Shown here piece by piece: positions 35,272-44,183 of a stretch of DNA of 64,000 bases. The position numbers and the translations under genes are program-made. This DNA comes from Azospirillum soli (GTDB taxonomy: Bacteria; Pseudomonadota; Alphaproteobacteria; Azospirillales; Azospirillaceae): positions 124,001 to 188,000 of the forward strand of contig NZ_JAGINQ010000012.1 in the NCBI RefSeq assembly GCF_017876165.1, written 5' to 3'. Position 1 is the stretch's first letter, and every line of letters starts with the position of its first letter. The notes below the pieces were generated by a model that did no database searches, had not been told where the DNA came from, and was given only the letters and a program-made list of their open reading frames with translations.

Positions 35272-36604
35272 GGCGCGGCCCCTTGCGGGCGTCGGCGCGG
35301 TCCGGCAGGGCCACGCCGGTGATGACGTCCTGGCCGGCGGCGAGGTCGCCCGAGACCACCTCCGTAAAGCTGCCGTCGCTGATACCCAGGCTGACCGGCA
35401 CGCCGACCGGGGCGCCCTGCGCGCCGGGAACCCAGACGGTGCGTGCGGTCTCGGGCCTGGGCGAGGTCGGGGCCTCGACGCCGGGCGGGCGGAAGCGCAG
35501 GGCGGCGTTGGGGATCTTCACGGCGCGAGCGCGCTCGTCCACGGTGATGCTGAGGCTGGCGGTCATGCCCGGCAGCAGGCGGATGCCGGGATTCTCCACC
35601 GTGATGACGGCGATGTAGGTGACGACGTTCTGTTCCTCCTTCGGCGCCAGCCGAACCTGGGAGACGGTACCGGAAAAGAACTCGCCGGGATAGGCGGTGA
35701 CCGTGAAGCGCACCGGCAGCCCCTCGCGCACGCGGCCGATGTCGGCCTCGTTGATGTTGGCGAGCACCTCCATCTGGCGAAGATCCTGGGCGATGGTGAA
35801 CAGCGTCGGGGCTGACAGGCTGGCGGCCACGGTCTGGCCGATGTTGATGGCGCGGTTGACCACCACCCCGTCGATGGGCGAGCGGATGACCGACCGTTTC
35901 ACGTCCACCTCGACCAGCTGGAGCGCGGCCTCGCGCTGGGCCACCTGGGCGCGGGCAACCTCCACCTGGGCGGCGGAGACCTGGAGGGAGGCCTCGGACG
36001 AGGCAAGGCCGGCTTCGGCCTGCTGCTTCTGGGCGTTGCTGGAGGCGAGCTGGGCGCGGGCGCTGCGGGCCGCCGTCTCCGCCTTTTCGAGGTCGGAGGT
36101 GGACACGACGCCGCGCCCGCGCAGGTCCTGGCGGCGGACGAGGTCGCGATCGGCGTCGCGCAGGGCCAGATCGGAGCGCATGACCTGGGCGGCGGCGTTG
36201 GCGACGTTGGCCTTGGCGTTCGCCACGTCAGCCTTTGCCTTGTCGAACTGGGCGGCCTGCTGATTCAGCGTGGCGCGGGCTGATTCCAGATCGGCCCTGG
36301 CCTGGGCGAGACGGGCGTCCAACTGGTCACCGTTCAGACGAGCGAGCACCTGCCCGGCGCCGACCTGGCTGTTAAAGTCGGCGTTCAGTTCGGCGATCTG
36401 GCCGGACAGCTGGGAGCTGACCTCGACGGTCACCACAGCGCTCAGCGTGCCGGCGGCGGTGATGGCGCTGACCAGCGGGCCCTGCTCCACGCGCGCCAGA
36501 CGAAAGGCCGGCGGCGGTTCCGCGCGGGCCAGCATGAAGTAGGTCGAGAGCCCCGCCGTGCCGAGCAGGGCCGTCACCAAAATGGGAAAGAAACGCCGCC
36601 TCAT
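35261..36604 (-). CDS. macA: MacA-type periplasmic adaptor (membrane fusion protein)
   Basis: A 447-residue HlyD/RND-type adaptor: one N-terminal TM ([19 protein letters not shown]), barrel-sandwich/lipoyl halves ([20 protein letters not shown] and [19 protein letters not shown]), and a long coiled-coil hairpin of Ala-rich heptads (about 100–230), longer than typical MacA, then a beta-barrel. The ATG at 36604 follows GGAGAG and is favoured over one 33 nt upstream. It should link the MacB-type permease to TolC. Confidence 0.92.
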   Translation of the reverse strand: MRRRFFPILVTALLGTAGLSTYFMLARAEPPPAFRLARVEQGPLVSAITAAGTLSAVVTVEVSSQLSGQIAELNADFNSQVGAGQVLARLNGDQLDARLAQARADLESARATLNQQAAQFDKAKADVANAKANVANAAAQVMRSDLALRDADRDLVRRQDLRGRGVVSTSDLEKAETAARSARAQLASSNAQKQQAEAGLASSEASLQVSAAQVEVARAQVAQREAALQLVEVDVKRSVIRSPIDGVVVNRAINIGQTVAASLSAPTLFTIAQDLRQMEVLANINEADIGRVREGLPVRFTVTAYPGEFFSGTVSQVRLAPKEEQNVVTYIAVITVENPGIRLLPGMTASLSITVDERARAVKIPNAALRFRPPGVEAPTSPRPETARTVWVPGAQGAPVGVPVSLGISDGSFTEVVSGDLAAGQDVITGVALPDRADARKGPRLGF

Positions 36605-36714
36605 CCACCGCTCTCCGCGCGCCACCGGCACGGTCATTTATACGGCAATATGGGCCTAAATGTGGGTTAGTCGGCGGGTGTTGTCACGGGGGCTGACGAT
36701 TGTCCCCGCCCGCC

Positions 36715-37185
36715 TTACTTGGCGTTGCCGAAGACCGGGTGGACGACGCGGTCGCCGGCGCGGATGCCCAGACGCGAACTCATGCCGCCGTTGATCTCCA
36801 GGATGCCCTTCACCGGACCGGCGGAGTTGACGGCGGCCTCCGAATGCGGGACGGCGTTCTGGTGGATGTTCACGATGCGTCCGTCTGCGCCGATGAAGAT
36901 CATGTCGAGCGGGATCAACGTGTTCTTCATCCAGAAGCTGGCCGGCTGCGGCCGGTCGTAGACGAACAGCATGCCGGCGTCGGGGGCCATCTTCTCGCGG
37001 AACATCAGGCCCTGCGCCTGCTGCGCCGGGGTTTCGGCCATCTCCACGTCAAAGCGGTAGCGACCGCCGGCCACCGTCTCCACCGTCAGGGACGATCGCC
37101 CGAAACTCTCCAACGCGGCGGCGGGGAACACGGTGAAGAGCACCAGAACGCCGAAAAGCACGCCCCGCAGGGTCCGTCCGATCAT
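36715..37185 (-). CDS. DUF192 exported protein
   Basis: A 156-residue protein with a signal peptide to about residue 25 and the DUF192 core: VEMAETPAQQAQGLMFREKM, GMLFVYDRPQPASFWMKNTL, IPLDMIFIGADGRIV and a closing ILEINGGMSSRLGI. DUF192 is a small beta-fold of unknown biochemical role. Transcribed with neighbours on the minus strand, 84 bp after the coiled-coil pair. Confidence 0.9.
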   Translation of the reverse strand: MIGRTLRGVLFGVLVLFTVFPAAALESFGRSSLTVETVAGGRYRFDVEMAETPAQQAQGLMFREKMAPDAGMLFVYDRPQPASFWMKNTLIPLDMIFIGADGRIVNIHQNAVPHSEAAVNSAGPVKGILEINGGMSSRLGIRAGDRVVHPVFGNAK

Positions 37186-37269
37186 CGCTGCCGACCTGTG
37201 TTGGAGAAGTTGTTTCGAGAAGTTCGGGGAGGGTTTCTTGCCGTCAGCGGCGCCGTCTGTCCAGCGTCC

Positions 37270-37827
37270 TTACGCCGCCGGGCGGGCGGTGGCACCGGAG
37301 GCGTAGATGTTTTCCTTCACCGGGACGACCGACTTGATCTGATAGCCGGGGCGCGCGCTGAAGCGGCGGTTGGCGCGCTCGGCGGCTTCGCGGTCGGTCT
37401 CGGCCCACACCAGATAGTCGCGCCCGCGCGCCCATTCCACGGCCAGAGGATGGGTGGCGTCGATCTCCCCGATCTGGGTGTTGACGACGGTGACGACCCA
37501 TTCCTTGTCGTTGGGGTTGCGCCGGTCGGTGAGGATGAGCATTTGCGGCCGGCGCCTGGCCTGCGCCTCGGTCAGGCGGCGCTGGATCTCCGACTGTTTG
37601 CGGCGCGCCTCGACCGTGTCGTTGAGCAGTTCCTCGATCTCCTTGTTGAGATTCTCCTGCTCTCGCTGGAGACGGTGCAGCGTCATTTCAATCTTGTGGA
37701 TCGAATCCTTGGCGGCGCGCACGCGGGTGCGGCTTTGCGATACCTGCGCCTCGACCGACAGCAGGATGTTTCCGAGCCACGCGCCGATGGCGATGATGCC
37801 GAGGATGATCAGGAAGTTGATCATCAT
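37270..37827 (-). CDS. Membrane-anchored coiled-coil protein (pair member 2), unknown
   Basis: A 185-residue protein: one N-terminal TM (INFLIILGIIAIGAWLGNIL), a coiled coil (about 30–95, TLHRLQREQENLNKEIEELL), then a compact C-terminal domain (QMLILTDRRNPNDKEWVVTV to VPVKENIYAS). The ATG overlaps the stop of the preceding gene (ATGA), and the layout is the same as in that gene, so the two probably act together, e.g. as hetero-oligomeric inner-membrane scaffolds. I do not recognise the family. Confidence 0.82.
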   Translation of the reverse strand: MMINFLIILGIIAIGAWLGNILLSVEAQVSQSRTRVRAAKDSIHKIEMTLHRLQREQENLNKEIEELLNDTVEARRKQSEIQRRLTEAQARRRPQMLILTDRRNPNDKEWVVTVVNTQIGEIDATHPLAVEWARGRDYLVWAETDREAAERANRRFSARPGYQIKSVVPVKENIYASGATARPAA

Positions 37828-38402
37828 GACGCGGACGCCTTCGCCTGGGACGGCCTGCCCGGCTGGTTCGTGCCGGGCGTCTTCTGGAAGCTCTTCTCGA
37901 AGCCCATCTTGAAGGGGAAGGCCACCTCGACGAGCTGCTTGGCGTCCTCAAGGCTGGCGGCCCACACCTCGGCCACGTTGATGCAACGCCAGATCGGGTT
38001 GACCGCGGCGCGGTCGCCCGACGCGCGCGCGGCAGCGGACGCCTTTTCCTGGGAGACGTTAACGATGAACTTCGTCAGACCGGCCTGAGGGGTGCCGACC
38101 TCGTGCACGAACAGCGGCGACTGGTCGGCCAGCTCCGCGATGGCCTTTTCCATCTTGCGGTTGTCGCTTTCAACCCGGTGCTTGTCGGACGACAGCTGGT
38201 TGCGCCGCTGTTCCAGGCCCTTCACGCGGTCCTGCAGGTCATGCGCTTCCGAATGCAGGACGTAGATACGGTTTTCCAGCTGTTCCAGGCCGGAGGACCG
38301 CAGCATGGCGCGCGGCAGAAAGTCCTTCAGCATGAACGCCAGTGGAACCGCCACCAGCATCATCATGGCGATGGCGATCAGGAGCAGGGTCGTGTTCGAC
38401 AT
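37824..38402 (-). CDS. Membrane-anchored coiled-coil protein (pair member 1), unknown
   Basis: A 192-residue protein: TM at the N-terminus (MSNTTLLLIAIAMMMLVAVP LAF), coiled coil (about 35–95, RIYVLHSEAHDLQDRVKGLE), and a C-terminal domain with LTKFIVNVSQEKASA and PIWRCINVAEVWAASLEDAK. The ATG at 38402 begins the hydrophobic segment; the upstream open frame is not credible. First gene of the coupled pair. Domain order is shared with the downstream partner while the sequences differ. No known family recognised. Confidence 0.82.
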   Translation of the reverse strand: MSNTTLLLIAIAMMMLVAVPLAFMLKDFLPRAMLRSSGLEQLENRIYVLHSEAHDLQDRVKGLEQRRNQLSSDKHRVESDNRKMEKAIAELADQSPLFVHEVGTPQAGLTKFIVNVSQEKASAAARASGDRAAVNPIWRCINVAEVWAASLEDAKQLVEVAFPFKMGFEKSFQKTPGTNQPGRPSQAKASAS

Positions 38403-38547
38403 CGTCCGGCCTTTACCCTTCCCTTCGCGCCGTGGGGCCACCGTCGTGGAGGTGCACGCGGACGGCGCGCATTGGCAAGACAGAATCGCCGATTCGCGCG
38501 GGGAGGTCAATGTATGGTCGTTGATTGACCAAAAAGCTTTCCAAATG

Positions 38548-39675
38548 TTATCGGCCTGAAACCGAATCCTCCATGGCCAGAGCGACAACGCGCCGCACCG
38601 CGTCGCGCACCGGCCCCGGCCGTGGAGCGTCGGCCAGCGTGGTGAACCAGTGTTCGGGCGGGTTGCGGCCGGCGGCGCGCGACCATGTCAGCGCGCGAAG
38701 CACCCGTTCGGCCTCCAGCGTCGGCGGGACGGCCGGGTCGATGCCGTTCAGGGTTGCCCACACGCCGGCCCAGCAGCGGCCGACGGACCACGGGTTGTAG
38801 CCGCCCCCGCCAACCACCAGCAGGCGCGGGGCAAGCCCCATCAGCGCGCGCACTGCGTCCCACAGCGCACCATTGGACAGTTCCAGACGGCTGAGGGGAT
38901 CCTCAGCCAGGGCGTCGGAGCCGGTCTGGATCACCACCACCTGCGGCCGGAAGGCGCGGCCGAGCGGCAGGATGGCGTTTTCCAGCAGGTACGCCATCTC
39001 CGTGTCATTGAAGCCCGGCGGGACCGGCAGGTTGCGCGCCACGCCGCCGGCCCGATCCTCGGCCTTGCCGGTGAAGGGCCAGCGCCCTTCCTCGTGGACG
39101 GAGATGGTCAGCACGCGGTCGTCGTGGGCGAAGGCCTCCTCCACCCCGTCGCCGTGATGGGCGTCGAGATCGACGTAGCAGACGCGCTCGATCCCCTCGT
39201 CGAGCAGGGCCAGAATGCCCAGCACCGGCGCGTTGAAATAGCAGAAGCCGCTGGCGCGGCCGGGCCGGGCATGGTGCGTGCCGCTGGCCGGGCTGTAGAC
39301 GATGCCCGCCGGCCGTTCCGCCAGGATGCGCGCGGCCAGCAGCGCCGATCCCACGGCGGTCGCCGGGCGCCGGTACATCTCCGGGAAAATCGGGTTTTCC
39401 AGCCGGCCCAGATTGTAACGCTCCCCCGTTTCCGGATCGACGCGCTGGGCTGCCTCGGCCCGGTGCAAGGCGTCGATGTAGTCGGGCGTGTGGAAGCGCG
39501 CCAACTCCTGCGGCGAGGCCATCGGGCTGTCGATGTAGACCTCGTCCGGCAGCCAGCCCATGGCGCGGCTGAGGTCGATGGCGGTCGAGACGCGGGGGAT
39601 GGCGAGCGGATGCTTCGGGCCGTAGCTGGAGCCCCGGTAGATCTCGCTGCCGATGAAGAGCGGTGGTATGGACAT
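38548..39675 (-). CDS. Histone deacetylase / acetoin-utilization (AcuC-like) family protein
   Basis: A 375-residue zinc-dependent deacetylase homologue. Motifs: PASGTHHARPGRASGFCYFN (tandem His charge relay), YVDLDAHHGDGVEEAF (zinc Asp/His), VVVIQTGSDALAEDPLSRLE (second zinc Asp) and VVGGGGYNPWSVGRCWA with the GGGGYN loop. Active-site residues all appear intact. Bacterial members act on acetyl-lysine of enzymes such as acetyl-CoA synthetase or on acetylpolyamines; the substrate here is unknown. Convergent/divergent single gene. Confidence 0.92.
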   Translation of the reverse strand: MSIPPLFIGSEIYRGSSYGPKHPLAIPRVSTAIDLSRAMGWLPDEVYIDSPMASPQELARFHTPDYIDALHRAEAAQRVDPETGERYNLGRLENPIFPEMYRRPATAVGSALLAARILAERPAGIVYSPASGTHHARPGRASGFCYFNAPVLGILALLDEGIERVCYVDLDAHHGDGVEEAFAHDDRVLTISVHEEGRWPFTGKAEDRAGGVARNLPVPPGFNDTEMAYLLENAILPLGRAFRPQVVVIQTGSDALAEDPLSRLELSNGALWDAVRALMGLAPRLLVVGGGGYNPWSVGRCWAGVWATLNGIDPAVPPTLEAERVLRALTWSRAAGRNPPEHWFTTLADAPRPGPVRDAVRRVVALAMEDSVSGR

Positions 39676-39794
39676 GGGATGCTGAGGTGGCGTGAACAGG
39701 CCAATCCGTCAACGCCCCCTTGCCGTGACCCTGCACAGCCCTTTTTCATAATCGGGCCCCTTTTTCATAATCGGGGTAAGCGGGAGGCGGCGGG

Positions 39795-40538
39795 ATGATC
39801 GGAAGCCGGCAGTTCGCGGGGATGGTCGTGCTGATGCTGGCGCTGGCCCAAGGAATGGGGGCACCGGCGCTGGCGGAAACGCCGGTCGATCTGGAATTGG
39901 TGCTGGCCGTCGATGTTTCCGGCAGCGTCGATCCGGAGGAAGCGCAGTTGCAACGGGAGGGTTATGTCGGCGCCCTCATGAATCCCAAGGTGCAGGCGGC
40001 CATCCGTGGCGGTCCCTTCGGACGCATCGCGGCGACCTATGTGGAATGGGCGGGTGACAGCTACCAGCACATGGTGGTCGGCTGGACCGTGTTGCAGGAT
40101 GGCGCGAGCCTCGAATCCTTCGCCTCGGCCATCGCCGAATCGCCCACCATGACCGCGCAGTGGACCGCGATCGGCGCGGCCATCGACTACAGCGCGCGGC
40201 TGTTCGACGGCAACGGCTATGAGGGAACGCGGCGGGTCATCGACGTGTCGGGCGATGGCGTGAACAACCGGGGGCGCCCGGTGGAGTGGGCGCGGGATCA
40301 AGCGGTGGCGGCGGGGATCACCATCAACGGGCTGCCGATCCTGAACGACCGCCCGAACCCCTGGGGCGGCGCGCCGCCGCTGGACCTGGACCGCTATTAT
40401 CGCGACAACGTCATCGGCGGTCCGGGAGCCTTCCTGGTGCCGGCGGTCAACTTCGAGGCGTTCGCCGACGCCATTCTGGCGAAGCTGCTGCTGGAAATCT
40501 CCGGCCGGCAGCCGGACACGGATGTCGCCGCCCGCTGA
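39795..40538 (+). CDS. DUF1194 exported von Willebrand A-like protein
   Basis: A 247-residue protein with a signal peptide (MVVLMLALAQGMGAPALAE) and a vWA-type core: LVLAVDVSGSVDPEEAQLQR with an intact MIDAS DxSxS, IDVSGDGVNNRG and INGLPILNDRPN. DUF1194 members are alphaproteobacterial periplasmic proteins likely binding a divalent metal and a protein partner. It stands alone just upstream of the TPP riboswitch. Confidence 0.9.
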   Translation: MIGSRQFAGMVVLMLALAQGMGAPALAETPVDLELVLAVDVSGSVDPEEAQLQREGYVGALMNPKVQAAIRGGPFGRIAATYVEWAGDSYQHMVVGWTVLQDGASLESFASAIAESPTMTAQWTAIGAAIDYSARLFDGNGYEGTRRVIDVSGDGVNNRGRPVEWARDQAVAAGITINGLPILNDRPNPWGGAPPLDLDRYYRDNVIGGPGAFLVPAVNFEAFADAILAKLLLEISGRQPDTDVAAR

Positions 40539-40580
40539 GGCTTGCGAGGCATGCGTCAAGTTGCCATAGTCCCAGAACAT

Positions 40581-40671
40581 CACTGGGGGGAGCCGGCGGT
40601 CGGCTGAGAGGTCTCTGTTGGGAGACGACCCCTGGAACCTGATCCGGATCATGCCGGCGAAGGGATCAGTG
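40581..40671 (+). promoter_or_regulatory. TPP riboswitch (THI element)
   Basis: The conserved core is present: GGGGAGCC, GGCTGAGAGG, GACCCCTGGAACCTGATC and the final ATGCCGGCGAAGGGATCAG. The outer helix CACTG (40581–40585) pairs with CAGTG (40667–40671), and the GTGAG just before the ATG at 40680 overlaps this arm, suggesting control of ribosome access. It precedes thiZ-thiX-thiY, so thiamine pyrophosphate would switch off the importer. Confidence 0.96.
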
Positions 40672-40679
40672 AGTCGCCC

Positions 40680-41441
40680 ATGAACGCGCCCCTACGGCCT
40701 GAGACCATCCATGCTCCCCTGTCGGTGACGGTGACCGGCGCCCGCCTGACCTATGGCGGGGTCGCGCTGTTCTCCGACCTGACGCTGCACATCGAGGCGG
40801 GCGTGACGACGTGCCTGCTGGGGCCGAGCGGCGTGGGCAAGACGACGCTGCTGCGCATGGTCGCGGGCCTTGCGGAGCCGGAGCCGCCCACCTCCATCCT
40901 TTCCGGGGACGGTGCGCCACTTCGTGGGCGGATCGCCTACATGGCGCAGCAGGATTTGCTGCTGCCCTGGCTGACCGTGCTGGACAACGTGCTGCTGGGC
41001 GCGCGGATGCGGGGCGAGCGGCGGACTCCGGCGCTGGTGGAGCGCGCCCGCGCGCTGCTGGAGCGGGTGGGCCTCGCCGGGCGGGAGAAGGACCGGCCAG
41101 CCACGCTGTCCGGCGGGCAGAGGCAGCGCGTCGCCATCGCCCGCACGCTGATGGAGGACAAGCCGCTGGTCCTGATGGATGAGCCGTTCTCGGCGCTGGA
41201 CGCGCTGACGCGCCTTCGTTTGCAGGACGTGGCGGCCGACGCGCTGGCCGGGCGCACGGTGCTGATGGTGACGCACGACCCGCTGGAGGCCCTGCGGATC
41301 GGGCATCGCGTGCATGTGATGACGGGCCGGCCGGCGACGGTCGGGCCGGCGCTGGAACCGCCCGGCCTGCCGCCGCGCGCGGTGGACGATCCGGCCCTGC
41401 TGGCGCTCCAGGCCGAGCTGCTGCGGAGGCTGGCGGGATGA
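40680..41441 (+). CDS. thiZ: Thiamine-precursor ABC transporter ATPase (ThiZ-like)
   Basis: A 253-residue ATPase: Walker A LLGPSGVGKTTLL, Q-loop YMAQQDLLLPWLTVLDNVLL, signature TLSGGQRQR, Walker B LVLMDEPFSALDALT, switch VTHDPLEAL. It belongs to the nitrate/sulfonate/HMP group. Placement directly after a TPP riboswitch and with a ThiY-like binding protein indicates import of hydroxymethylpyrimidine or a related precursor. Overlaps thiX by 4 nt. Confidence 0.9.
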   Translation: MNAPLRPETIHAPLSVTVTGARLTYGGVALFSDLTLHIEAGVTTCLLGPSGVGKTTLLRMVAGLAEPEPPTSILSGDGAPLRGRIAYMAQQDLLLPWLTVLDNVLLGARMRGERRTPALVERARALLERVGLAGREKDRPATLSGGQRQRVAIARTLMEDKPLVLMDEPFSALDALTRLRLQDVAADALAGRTVLMVTHDPLEALRIGHRVHVMTGRPATVGPALEPPGLPPRAVDDPALLALQAELLRRLAG

Positions 41442-42199
41442 GGATCCTCCGCGCGCTGATCACCCTGGCCGTGCTTCTGGGCGTCTGGCAGGCCATCGTC
41501 CTGCTGACCGGGGTGCCGCGCTACATCCTGCCGGCGCCGCTGGCGGTGGCCGACGCGCTGCAACGGCAGGCGCCGCTGCTGATTCAGCACGGCACGACGA
41601 CGCTGATCGAGATTCTGCTGGGCTTGGGGCTGGGCGTCGCGCTGGGTAGCGTCAGCGCCCTGACGCTGGCCAGCTTCCGGACGGCGCGGCGGTGGCTGAT
41701 GCCGGTTCTGGTGGTCAGCCAGGCGATCCCGGTCTTCGCGCTGGCGCCGCTGCTGGTGCTTTGGCTCGGCTACGGCATGGCGTCGAAGATCGCCATGGCG
41801 ACGCTGATCATCTATTTCCCCGTCACCACCGCCCTGTTCGACGGGCTGCGCCGGACGGAGGCGGGGTGGCTGGATCTGGCGCGCACCATGGGGGCGTCGC
41901 GCCGGTCGGTGCTGTGGCACATCCGCCTGCCGGCGGCCTTGCCCGCCTTTGGGTCCGGCGTGCGCGTGGCGGCGGCGGTGGCGCCCATCGGCGCGGTGAT
42001 CGGGGAGTGGGTCGGCTCCTCCTCCGGGCTTGGCTACCTGATGCTGCACGCCAACGCGCGGATGCAGATCGACCTGTTGTTCGCGGCGCTCGCCGTGCTG
42101 GGCGTCTTCGCGGTGACGCTGTACGCCGCCGTGGACGCGCTGATCCGCTGGGCGCTGCCCTGGCAACCCGATTCGCACCCCGCTCAGGAAAAGGACTGA
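41438..42199 (+). CDS. thiX: Thiamine-precursor ABC transporter permease (ThiX-like)
   Basis: A 253-residue inner-membrane permease with about six TMs. The coupling loop GWLDLARTMGASRRSVLWHI followed by RLPAALPAFGSGVRVAAAVA is the EAA-type motif of the SsuC/TauC/ThiX group. The ATG overlaps the ATPase stop (ATGA). The C-terminus ends shortly before thiY. Specificity comes from context (riboswitch). Confidence 0.9.
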   Translation: MRILRALITLAVLLGVWQAIVLLTGVPRYILPAPLAVADALQRQAPLLIQHGTTTLIEILLGLGLGVALGSVSALTLASFRTARRWLMPVLVVSQAIPVFALAPLLVLWLGYGMASKIAMATLIIYFPVTTALFDGLRRTEAGWLDLARTMGASRRSVLWHIRLPAALPAFGSGVRVAAAVAPIGAVIGEWVGSSSGLGYLMLHANARMQIDLLFAALAVLGVFAVTLYAAVDALIRWALPWQPDSHPAQEKD

Positions 42200-42204
42200 T
42201 TCGG

Positions 42205-43146
42205 ATGAAGCGCACTCTCGCGGTGGCGGCGCTGGCCGCCGGGCTGCTGACGGCCCTTCCGGCCGCCGCCCAGGACAAGCTGTCCGTCCTGCTGGACTGG
42301 TTCGTGAACCCGGACCACGCGCCGCTGGTGGTGGCGCAGGAAAAGGGCTTCTTCAAGGAGGCCGGGCTGGACGTGACGCTGACCGCCCCCGCCGACCCGA
42401 ACGACCCGCCGAAGCTGGTCGCCGCCGGTCAGGCGGACCTCGCCATCTCCTACCAGCCCCAGTTGCAGATTCAGGTTGGCGAAGGGCTGCCGCTGGTGCG
42501 CATCGGCACGCTGGTGTCCACGCCGCTGAACTCCGTCGTCGCGCTGCGCGACGGGCCGGTGAAGTCGGTCAAGGATCTGAAGGGCCGCAAGGTCGGCTTC
42601 TCGGTCGGCGGGTTCGAGGACGCGCTGCTCGGCGCCATGCTGGAAAAGCACGGGCTGACGCTGAAGGACGTGGAACTGGTGAACGTCAACTTCTCGCTGT
42701 CGCCGGCCCTGTTGTCCGGTCAGGTGGACGCGGTCATCGGTGCCTTCCGGAACTTCGAGCTGAACCAACTGGACATCGAGAAGAAGCCCGGCATCGCCTT
42801 CTACCCCGAGGAGGAGGGCGTGCCCGCCTATGACGAGCTGATCGTCGTGGCGCACCAGACCAAGGCCGCCGACCCGCGCATCAAGCGTTTCCTGGAGGCG
42901 GTGGAGCGCGCCACCTTCTACATCCTGAACCATCCGGAGGAGGCGCACGCCGCCTTCATCAACGGCCGGCCGGAGCTGAACGACGAGCTGAACCGCCGCG
43001 CCTGGGCGGCCACCCTGCCCCGATTCTCGCACAGCCCGGCGGCGCTGGACACCGTCCGCTATGCCCGCTTCGCCGAGTTCCTGAAGGCGCGCGGGCTGAT
43101 CCAGAAGGTCGAACCGGTCGAGCGCTACGCCGTGGTGGTGAAGTAA
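42205..43146 (+). CDS. thiY: Thiamine-precursor binding protein (ThiY/NMT1-like)
   Basis: A 313-residue periplasmic protein with a signal peptide (MKRTLAVAALAAGLLTALPA, mature QDKLSVLLDWF). The NMT1/THI5-like core is clear: LLDWFVNPDHAPLVVAQEKG FFKEAGLDVTLTAPADPNDP and KLVAAGQADLAISYQP. The DWFVNP/H residues and this fold bind pyrimidine-type thiamine precursors. Completes the ZXY operon under TPP control. Confidence 0.92.
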   Translation: MKRTLAVAALAAGLLTALPAAAQDKLSVLLDWFVNPDHAPLVVAQEKGFFKEAGLDVTLTAPADPNDPPKLVAAGQADLAISYQPQLQIQVGEGLPLVRIGTLVSTPLNSVVALRDGPVKSVKDLKGRKVGFSVGGFEDALLGAMLEKHGLTLKDVELVNVNFSLSPALLSGQVDAVIGAFRNFELNQLDIEKKPGIAFYPEEEGVPAYDELIVVAHQTKAADPRIKRFLEAVERATFYILNHPEEAHAAFINGRPELNDELNRRAWAATLPRFSHSPAALDTVRYARFAEFLKARGLIQKVEPVERYAVVVK

Positions 43147-43227
43147 AGACCCTCCGTTGCCATTTGACCCCGTCGGGCGTTACCTATGGTGACGCCCGCT
43201 CCGGGGCCGATTACTGCGAGCGAACCC

Positions 43228-44052
43228 ATGCCGATCAAGACCATTCTGCTGCATATGGCCAACGACGACCGGCACTCCGCCCGGCTAGAGGTCGCCGTTG
43301 GCCTCGCCCAGCGCTTTGGCGCCTATGTGGAGGTGCTGTACGTCGCCACCCCGGTGTCGATGCCGGCGGCGGTGACCGGGCGCGGCGCCTCCTACGGCTA
43401 CATCGCCGAGGCGACGGCCATCGCGCACGAGAAGGCGACCCAGGTGGAGCACGAGGTTCGGCAGGCGCTGAAGGACTGTTCCTATTCCTGGTCGGTGGTC
43501 GAGGGCGACCATGTGGAGCTGCTGGCGAAGCGCGCCACCTACGCCGACCTCGCCATCGTCACGCAGAGCCACGGCGGCACCGAGAGCGAGCGGGTGCTGC
43601 TGCACGTGCCCGACCAGCTGCCGCTGGAAACGCCCTGCCCCACGCTGGTGCTGCCGCACGACTTCCCGGCGGACGGCTCCATCGGGCGGCATGCGGTGAT
43701 CGCCTGGAAGAATACGCGGGAGGCCGGGCGCGCCGTCCGCAACGCGCTGCCCTTCCTGAAGGCGGCGGAGAAGGTTACCGTGCTGACCATCGACGCGCCG
43801 GGCCACACGCTGGACAGCGGGCGCGACCTGATGATCTGGCTGGAACGCCACGGCGTGCGCAGCCATCATCAGGCCAACATCCATCAGGGCAACGACGTGG
43901 GCGAGGTGATCCTGAGCTGCGCCCGCGATTCGGCGGCCGACCTGCTGGTCATGGGCGCCTACGGCCATTCCCGTCTCCGCGAATTGGTGCTGGGCGGCGC
44001 CACGCGGACCGTGCTGACCCACCTCAACATGCCCGCGCTGATGTCGCACTGA
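43228..44052 (+). CDS. Tandem universal stress protein
   Basis: A 274-residue cytoplasmic protein of two Usp domains. The second domain retains an ATP-loop-like GAYGHSRLRELVLGGATRTV; the first (1–140) has a weaker LAIVTQSHGGTESERVLLHV. UspE-like arrangement. Possible roles in stress survival; no ligand is implied. The ATG at 43228 (MPIKTILLHMANDD) begins the first beta strand; the ribosome site is weak (GCGAG). Confidence 0.9.
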   Translation: MPIKTILLHMANDDRHSARLEVAVGLAQRFGAYVEVLYVATPVSMPAAVTGRGASYGYIAEATAIAHEKATQVEHEVRQALKDCSYSWSVVEGDHVELLAKRATYADLAIVTQSHGGTESERVLLHVPDQLPLETPCPTLVLPHDFPADGSIGRHAVIAWKNTREAGRAVRNALPFLKAAEKVTVLTIDAPGHTLDSGRDLMIWLERHGVRSHHQANIHQGNDVGEVILSCARDSAADLLVMGAYGHSRLRELVLGGATRTVLTHLNMPALMSH

Positions 44053-44183
44053 ACCGGTCAGGGCGCCGCCTTCGTCAGGTGACGGGCGGCGTCGGCGCAT
44101 CGGTCGCGCAGGAAATGCTGGGGCGGGGTGAGCGCCGACACAGTGGATTGAACCAGACCTGTGCCGGCGCCGAGCGCCCCCCG

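Noticed and set aside
41692..42204. Long in-frame upstream extension of thiY inside thiX
   Set aside because: Open by GC bias only. The ATG at 42205 starts a normal signal peptide, and thiX occupies the other frame.
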